From NCBI GenBank assembly GCA_050014355.1, contig JBEKDL010000075.1, forward strand, positions 1 to 13,409: 13,409 nucleotides of DNA, in the 5' to 3' direction. The DNA comes from Fen-1077 sp050014355. Its GTDB lineage: Bacteria; Chloroflexota; Dehalococcoidia; Dehalococcoidales; RBG-16-60-22. A model generated the notes under the pieces. It was not told where the DNA came from. It saw nothing but the letters and a program-made list of their open reading frames with translations, and made no database searches. The position numbers were made by a program, and so were the translations under genes. The stretch's first letter is position 1. Each line of letters begins with the position of its first letter. This document shows, piece after piece, positions 10,363-13,409 of the stretch.

Positions 10363-10926
10363 CTAAAAATTTAAAAAATTCCTCAATAATTCCTTCCCCA
10401 CCTTGGTCATAATCGATTCCGGGTGGAACTGGACGCCTTCAACCGGGTATTCCTTGTGGCGCAGGCCCATGATAATGCCGTTTTCCGTGTGCGCGCTTAT
10501 TTCCAGGCAGTCCGGCAGCCCCTCTTCCTTTACCGCCAGCGAATGGTAGCGCACGGCGGGAAAGGGGTTCGGCAGACCGTTAAAAACGCCTTTATCGTCG
10601 TGGTAGATTGCCGAGGTCTTACCGTGCCTGATTTCGCCGGCGTTGCTAACCGTGCCGCCGTAGACCTGGCCGATGCACTGGTGCCCCAGGCAGACGCCGA
10701 GGATAGGCAGACTGACGCCGAAAGCGCGGATGACATCGTTGGAGATGCCGGCGTCCGCTGGCGTGCCCGGCCCGGGCGAGATGACGATACGCTCCGGGGA
10801 AAGTTGGCCTATCTCTTCGAGCGTTATTTTATCGTTCCGGAACACCTTTACCTCGGCCCCCAGCTCGCTTAAATACTGGTAGAGGTTATAGGTGAAGCTA
10901 TCATAATTATCAATCAGTAATATCAT
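10363..10926 (-). CDS. trpG: Anthranilate synthase glutaminase component
   Basis: Class I glutamine amidotransferase that supplies ammonia to TrpE for anthranilate formation. It has 187 residues, normal for the family. The triad is visible: Cys79 in GVCLGHQ, and His168 and Glu170 in VQFHPES; the oxyanion region SPGPGTP (50-56) and NYDSFTYNL (7-15) are also present. It starts 1 nt after the trpE stop (TGA-A-ATG), indicating coupling. Such proteins can also serve aminodeoxychorismate synthase (PabA) for folate, so a dual role is possible; the position next to trpE makes TrpG the main call. Confidence 0.96.
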   Translation of the reverse strand: MILLIDNYDSFTYNLYQYLSELGAEVKVFRNDKITLEEIGQLSPERIVISPGPGTPADAGISNDVIRAFGVSLPILGVCLGHQCIGQVYGGTVSNAGEIRHGKTSAIYHDDKGVFNGLPNPFPAVRYHSLAVKEEGLPDCLEISAHTENGIIMGLRHKEYPVEGVQFHPESIMTKVGKELLRNFLNF

Positions 10927-10927
10927 T

Positions 10928-12355
10928 TCAGCCTGCCTCCGCGTGTTCGATGGCGGTCAGCGATGCCTGGGCTTTATTCAAAGTTTCCTGGTATTCGAGC
11001 GCCGGGACGCTATCGGCCACGACGCCGCCGCCCGCCTGGACATACGCGACGCCATTCTTGATAACAATGGTGCGGATAGCGATGGCGGTATCCATATTGC
11101 CGGAAAAATCGAAGTAGCCCACCGCGCCGGCATACGGCCCGCGTTTGTCCGGCTCCAGTCCGGCGATGATTTCCATGGCGCGTATTTTGGGAGCGCCGGA
11201 TACCGTGCCCGCCGGGAAACAGGCGCGCATGGCGTCGAACTGGGTGAACCCTTTTTTGAGTTTGCCCTGGACGTGAGAGACCAAGTGCATGACGTGCGAG
11301 TAGCGCTCGATGTCCATGAACTGCGTCACATTGACCGTGCCCGGCTCGCTGATGCGGCCGACGTCATTACGGGCGAGGTCCACCAGCATCACATGCTCGG
11401 CGCACTCTTTTTCATCGTTTTTCAGCTCTTCGGCCAGCGCCTTGTCTTTAGCGGCGTCACGGTCGCGGGGACGCGTACCGGCGATGGGGTGGTTGGAGAC
11501 GATGCCGTCCTCGACACGCACCAGTAGCTCCGGCGAAGAACCGACGATATGGAAATCGCCGAGGCGCAGGAAATACATGTACGGCGAGGGGTTTATCGAG
11601 CGCAGGGCGCGGTAGATGGCGAAGGGGCTGGCCTGCGTGCGGCGGGAAATCCGCTGCGAAGGGACAACCTGGATGATATCGCCGTCGTAGATGTATTTTT
11701 TGGCGCGTGCAACGATTTTTTCATATTGCGCCGGCGTCAGGTTGGACTTCGTTTTCGACGGGGCAGGGCGGTTTAATGCTTTTTCCTGCTCCGGCACAGG
11801 CTGGCTGAGCCGTGCCACCAGTCGGTCGATTTTATCCGTCGCTGCGCGGTAGGCTTTTTCGATATCGCCGTTAAGATAAACGTGAGAGACGACCTTGATA
11901 GTATGCGCGAGGTGGTCGAAGACGAGGATAGTATCCGCCAGCATCAGCACCGATTCCGGCAGGCCGAGGGTATCGCGCACAGGTGAAGGGAGTTTTTCAA
12001 AGTAGCGGGCGACCTCGTAGCTTAAATAGCCCACCATCCCACCATGAAAGCGCGGCAGCCCTTCAACATGAACAGGCTCGTATTTCAAAAACTCTTTTTC
12101 CACCGCGGTCAGGGGGTCGATGGCATGGCCATCGCCGGTGGTAAGGACGAGCGAAGGTTCCGTGCCCAGGAAGCTGTAGCGCGCCAGTCTTTCGCCCCCC
12201 TCCACGCTCTCCAGCAGGAAAGAGTAAGCGCCGCGGGCAATCTTGAGGTAGGCGGACACGGGTGTATCAAGGTCAGCCTTAATTTCCTGATAGACCGGCA
12301 CCAGGTTGCCGTGTCTGGCCAGTTTTTTCACTTCTTCAAGCGTCGGATTATACAT
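10928..12355 (-). CDS. trpE: Anthranilate synthase component I
   Basis: Converts chorismate to anthranilate with ammonia from TrpG, the committed step to tryptophan. It has 475 residues from the chosen start. Visible: the N-terminal regulatory region with LLES (47-50) followed by VEGGERLARYSFLG, the motif linked to feedback binding of tryptophan, and the C-terminal chorismate-binding domain with PIAGTRPRG-like PIAGTRPRDRD, CFPAGTVSGAPKIRAMEII and YAGAVGYFDFSGNMDTAI. The ATG at 12355 is chosen because AAGGA lies 6 nt upstream and MYNPTLEEVKKLA starts like the family. A longer frame back to 12418 adds 21 residues that are translated dispersed repeat and part of the terminator flank, so it is rejected. 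It is the first gene behind the T-box. Confidence 0.96.
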   Translation of the reverse strand: MYNPTLEEVKKLARHGNLVPVYQEIKADLDTPVSAYLKIARGAYSFLLESVEGGERLARYSFLGTEPSLVLTTGDGHAIDPLTAVEKEFLKYEPVHVEGLPRFHGGMVGYLSYEVARYFEKLPSPVRDTLGLPESVLMLADTILVFDHLAHTIKVVSHVYLNGDIEKAYRAATDKIDRLVARLSQPVPEQEKALNRPAPSKTKSNLTPAQYEKIVARAKKYIYDGDIIQVVPSQRISRRTQASPFAIYRALRSINPSPYMYFLRLGDFHIVGSSPELLVRVEDGIVSNHPIAGTRPRDRDAAKDKALAEELKNDEKECAEHVMLVDLARNDVGRISEPGTVNVTQFMDIERYSHVMHLVSHVQGKLKKGFTQFDAMRACFPAGTVSGAPKIRAMEIIAGLEPDKRGPYAGAVGYFDFSGNMDTAIAIRTIVIKNGVAYVQAGGGVVADSVPALEYQETLNKAQASLTAIEHAEAG

Positions 12356-12360
12356 GTTTT

Positions 12361-12412
12361 TTCCTTCGACTTCGCTCAGGACAAGCCTCCCTCGATAAAC
12401 TTCGGGGCAGGC
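12361..12412. repeat. Dispersed intergenic repeat between the T-box terminator and trpE
   Basis: On the minus strand it contains GAGGGAGGCTTGTCCTGAGC followed by GAAGTCGAAGGA, a sequence type I know as a frequent intergenic repeat in Chloroflexota and many metagenomic genomes; its false translation gives the peptide LVLSEVEG. Its end supplies the AAGGA that lies 6 nt before the trpE ATG, so the repeat seems to have become the trpE ribosome binding site. Copy number cannot be judged from this window. Confidence 0.7.
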
Positions 12413-12416
12413 AAAC

Positions 12417-12448
12417 AAAAAGCCCCCACCCTAAAAGGGGCGGGGGCT
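12417..12448 (-). terminator. T-box-controlled intrinsic terminator
   Basis: On the minus strand AGCCCCCGCCC pairs with GGGTGGGGGCT around a short T-rich loop (12421-12448), followed by TTTTT. Its 5' arm overlaps the sequence that would pair with the T-box (CCGC+CCCTT, 12435-12443), so terminator and antiterminator are mutually exclusive. It ends about 60 nt before the trpE start. Confidence 0.93.
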
Positions 12449-12474
12449 AGTAGTTCCGCGGTGCCACCCTTCTT

Positions 12475-12493
12475 GTCCCGATGAAATCGGGAC
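12475..12493. repeat. Palindromic repeat, copy 1 of 3, in T-box linker
   Basis: GTCCCGATGAAATCGGGAC: 8-bp perfect stem with a 3-nt loop. It lies just before the antiterminator in the RNA. The same arms recur at 12509-12526 and 12573-12591 with different loops. Confidence 0.85.
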
Positions 12494-12508
12494 ATCTCGG
12501 CGGGTACG

Positions 12509-12526
12509 GTCCCGATTTATCGGGAC
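12509..12526. repeat. Palindromic repeat, copy 2 of 3, in T-box linker
   Basis: GTCCCGATTTATCGGGAC: same 8-nt arms with a 2-nt centre. Outside it GGGTA and TACCC can pair, so this copy forms the upper part of a longer hairpin in the position of T-box Stem III. Confidence 0.85.
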
Positions 12527-12572
12527 GATACCCCGGGATTATCTAACGCTTCCCCTGCGGCAAAGCCTACTC

Positions 12573-12591
12573 GTCCCGATTGTATCGGGAC
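12573..12591. repeat. Palindromic repeat, copy 3 of 3, in T-box linker
   Basis: GTCCCGATTGTATCGGGAC: same 8-nt arms with a 3-nt loop. In the RNA it follows Stem I directly and precedes the Stem II-like region. Confidence 0.85.
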
Positions 12592-12722
12592 TTTCGGATT
12601 GCGGCTCCCAGGTCCATTCAGCCCCGGCGCTGGCGCCGGCTCCCACTTACCCGGCTCTCTGCGGCCCCGCTGTGGAGCTTACTACTCCTGTTCCAAGCCT
12701 TTACATAATTTAGATACCAGTA

Positions 12723-12751
12723 AGGATAACATGGCGAAATCGGTTTGTCAA
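12723..12751 (-). promoter_or_regulatory. Sigma70-type promoter of the trp operon
   Basis: On the minus strand a perfect TTGACA (-35, 12746-12751) is followed after 17 bp by TATCCT (-10, 12723-12728). Transcription would begin near 12716, immediately upstream of T-box Stem I, giving a leader of about 360 nt before trpE. It sits 18 bp behind the stop of the RelE-like gene, so readthrough from the toxin-antitoxin unit could add to it. Confidence 0.85.
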
Positions 12752-12768
12752 GGGAAGGGGAGTGTATT

Positions 12769-13062
12769 TTATATTTGCCGGTAGGTTGTCTCGCTCCGGC
12801 GAGCTATCTGTAAAATTAAAACTAAATTATCTTTATCGTACACCTCGTAGACTATGCGGTAGCTGCCCACCCTGATGCGGTAAGCTTGCGTCTCACCTTT
12901 TATCTTTCTTACCGCGTGAGGCCGGGGTTCCCTGTGAGGCCGGGGTTCCCTGGCCAGATTACCAACGGCCGCTCTTAAGCGCTCGAAATCCTGCCTTCTT
13001 ATTCTACCTTTGAGTTTTTCTAAATCGCGGTCGGCAGCCGGGGAAACCTCAATCCTGTACAT
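12769..13062 (-). CDS. RelE/ParE-family toxin
   Basis: Small basic protein of the RelE/ParE superfamily; RelE members cut mRNA at the ribosome, ParE members attack gyrase, and the sequence alone does not decide which. Visible in 97 residues: the N-terminal YRIEVSPAADRDLEKL, then VRKIKG, YRIRVGSYRIVYEV (61-74) and a C-terminal IARRSETTYR (86-95); the arginine-rich core and the C-terminal basic/Tyr residues are RelE-like. Odd: residues 38-49 are REPRPH twice, from a perfect 18-bp tandem duplication, making it slightly longer than usual. It starts 2 nt after the antitoxin stop, so the two form one unit. Chromosomal maintenance or stress roles are guesses. Confidence 0.88.
   Translation of the reverse strand: MYRIEVSPAADRDLEKLKGRIRRQDFERLRAAVGNLAREPRPHREPRPHAVRKIKGETQAYRIRVGSYRIVYEVYDKDNLVLILQIARRSETTYRQI
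12916..12951. repeat. 18-bp perfect tandem duplication inside the toxin gene
   Basis: GTGAGGCCGGGGTTCCCT occurs twice in direct succession (12916-12933 and 12934-12951). Being a multiple of three it keeps the frame and adds six residues. The lack of any difference between the copies suggests a recent slippage event. Confidence 0.95.
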
Positions 13063-13064
13063 CG

Positions 13065-13328
13065 CTACTTGGCAATCTTTTCGCGGCTATTAATTGATTT
13101 CTCCAGCTCTCTTTCGACTTCAGACCAAGGACGCCCGCCTTTTTTCTTCCATTCGGCTCTGGCAATTTCGATAGCAGGTACTAATTCAGCATCCTCACGG
13201 CTTTCCAGCCATTCCCGTACCGCATCAGCCATGATTTCGCTCGCAGGCATATGGCGCCTGGCCGCTTCCACTTTGAGATAGGTATATAAATCTTCGTCAT
13301 GAAACACGACAGTCATCTTCCTGCTCAT
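13065..13328 (-). CDS. Ribbon-helix-helix antitoxin
   Basis: Partner and likely repressor of the RelE-like toxin. Of its 87 residues, the N-terminal part (KMTVVFHDEDLYTYLKVEAA, 4-23, then RRHMPASEIMADAVREWLE) fits a ribbon-helix-helix DNA-binding fold: a short beta strand followed by two helices. The remaining charged C-terminal tail is the expected toxin-wrapping part. A GGAGG lies 5 nt before the ATG. The promoter directly upstream contains three 8-bp direct repeats suited to tandem ribbon-helix-helix dimers, which supports autoregulation. Confidence 0.88.
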   Translation of the reverse strand: MSRKMTVVFHDEDLYTYLKVEAARRHMPASEIMADAVREWLESREDAELVPAIEIARAEWKKKGGRPWSEVERELEKSINSREKIAK

Positions 13329-13338
13329 AGATACCTCC

Positions 13339-13362
13339 GGACGTATAGACGTATGTACGTAT
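13339..13362. promoter_or_regulatory. Operator of three tandem 8-bp repeats for the antitoxin
   Basis: NNACGTAT is repeated three times without gaps on the + strand (13339-13346, 13347-13354, 13355-13362); on the coding strand ATACGT recurs every 8 bp. It covers the expected transcription start, between the -10 element and the ribosome binding site. An 8-bp spacing is known for arrays of ribbon-helix-helix dimers such as MetJ, so binding by the adjacent antitoxin is the natural inference. Confidence 0.8.
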
Positions 13363-13366
13363 GATT

Positions 13367-13395
13367 ATTTTATTCTAATTATTTAACGCTGTCAA
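13367..13395 (-). promoter_or_regulatory. Promoter of the toxin-antitoxin unit
   Basis: On the minus strand TTGACA (13390-13395) and TAAAAT (13367-13372) are separated by exactly 17 bp. The start of transcription would fall near 13360, inside the tandem operator repeats. Confidence 0.85.
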
Positions 13396-13409
13396 CAGCT
13401 TACTCCCAG

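Larger units (their letters stand above)
12417..12716 (-). ncRNA. T-box riboswitch, tRNA-Trp specific, trp operon leader
   Basis: The leader binds uncharged tRNA-Trp and lets transcription continue when tryptophan is short. Read on the minus strand it has: a Stem I region (about 12600-12700) with AGTA, AGAGAGC and GTGGGAGC elements; the specifier loop TGAATGGACC with codon UGG at 12614-12616; a linker with Stem II/III-like hairpins; and the T-box AAGGGTGGCACCGCGG at 12456-12471. The antiterminator closes exactly: AAGGG and GCGG flank the 7-nt bulge UGGCACC and pair with CCGC+CCCTT at 12435-12443. In the bulge UGGC would pair with GCCA-3' of the tRNA, so discriminator base G73, as expected for bacterial tRNA-Trp. 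Specifier and discriminator therefore agree. No Trp-rich leader peptide is present. The 5' end is estimated from the promoter. Confidence 0.95.

Noticed and set aside
12356..12418. Upstream extension of trpE from an ATG at 12418
   Set aside because: The added residues come from a dispersed repeat (LVLSEVEG signature) and the terminator's flank; the 12355 ATG has a good ribosome binding site and matches the family start.
12475..12591. CRISPR-like array from the three repeated palindromes
   Set aside because: Only three units, with unequal spacing, each a self-complementary hairpin within a T-box RNA; no spacers of constant size or cas genes.
12449..12700. Classical Trp leader-peptide attenuator
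   Set aside because: No short frame with tandem Trp codons behind a ribosome binding site; the T-box motifs explain the leader fully.

Overview
The window is a bacterial chromosomal fragment, mostly about 55-60% GC by eye. It looks like an uncultured Chloroflexota, most likely class Dehalococcoidia. This placement is an inference from gene content and from my memory of related genomes: a complete trp operon with an added TrpB2, a tRNA-Trp T-box leader outside the Firmicutes, a eukaryote-like type 2 IleRS, and many short dispersed palindromes. No ribosomal RNA or other phylogenetic marker is present to confirm it.

Layout. Positions 3-2582 (+) hold the C-terminal four-fifths of isoleucyl-tRNA synthetase, cut at the window edge. 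It converges, with a 1-bp gap, on a minus-strand HtrA/DegP-like lipoprotein protease (2584-3717). Everything from 3817 to 13328 is on the minus strand. Read in the direction of transcription it is: a ribbon-helix-helix/RelE-type toxin-antitoxin pair with its own promoter and operator; a sigma70-type promoter; a T-box riboswitch with a UGG (Trp) specifier codon; then trpE, trpG, a foreign-looking AT-rich PD-(D/E)XK nuclease-like gene, trpD, trpC, trpF, trpB, trpA and trpB2; and finally a strong intrinsic terminator at 3768-3794.

Function. trpE+trpG make anthranilate from chorismate and glutamine. TrpD, TrpF and TrpC convert it to indole-3-glycerol phosphate, and TrpA/TrpB make tryptophan. TrpB2 probably joins indole and serine or salvages indole. 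Most junctions overlap or are 1-2 nt apart, which implies translational coupling. The exceptions are the trpG-nuclease-trpD region and the 56-nt trpA-trpB2 gap. Two layers of Trp control are visible: the T-box senses uncharged tRNA-Trp, and TrpE keeps an LLES motif of the kind used for feedback inhibition.

The parts that are not routine are: (i) an AT-rich block inside ileS carrying an in-frame insertion of about 50 codons in the editing-domain region; (ii) the AT-rich nuclease-like gene splitting the trp operon; (iii) three copies of one palindrome built into the T-box linker arms; (iv) a dispersed repeat that appears to supply the trpE ribosome binding site and creates a false N-terminal extension; and (v) an 18-bp tandem duplication inside the RelE-like gene.

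The only stretch over 300 bp without a gene is 12356-12768. It is filled by the trp promoter, the T-box leader, its terminator and the dispersed repeat. I found no tRNA or rRNA genes, CRISPR array or insertion sequence.
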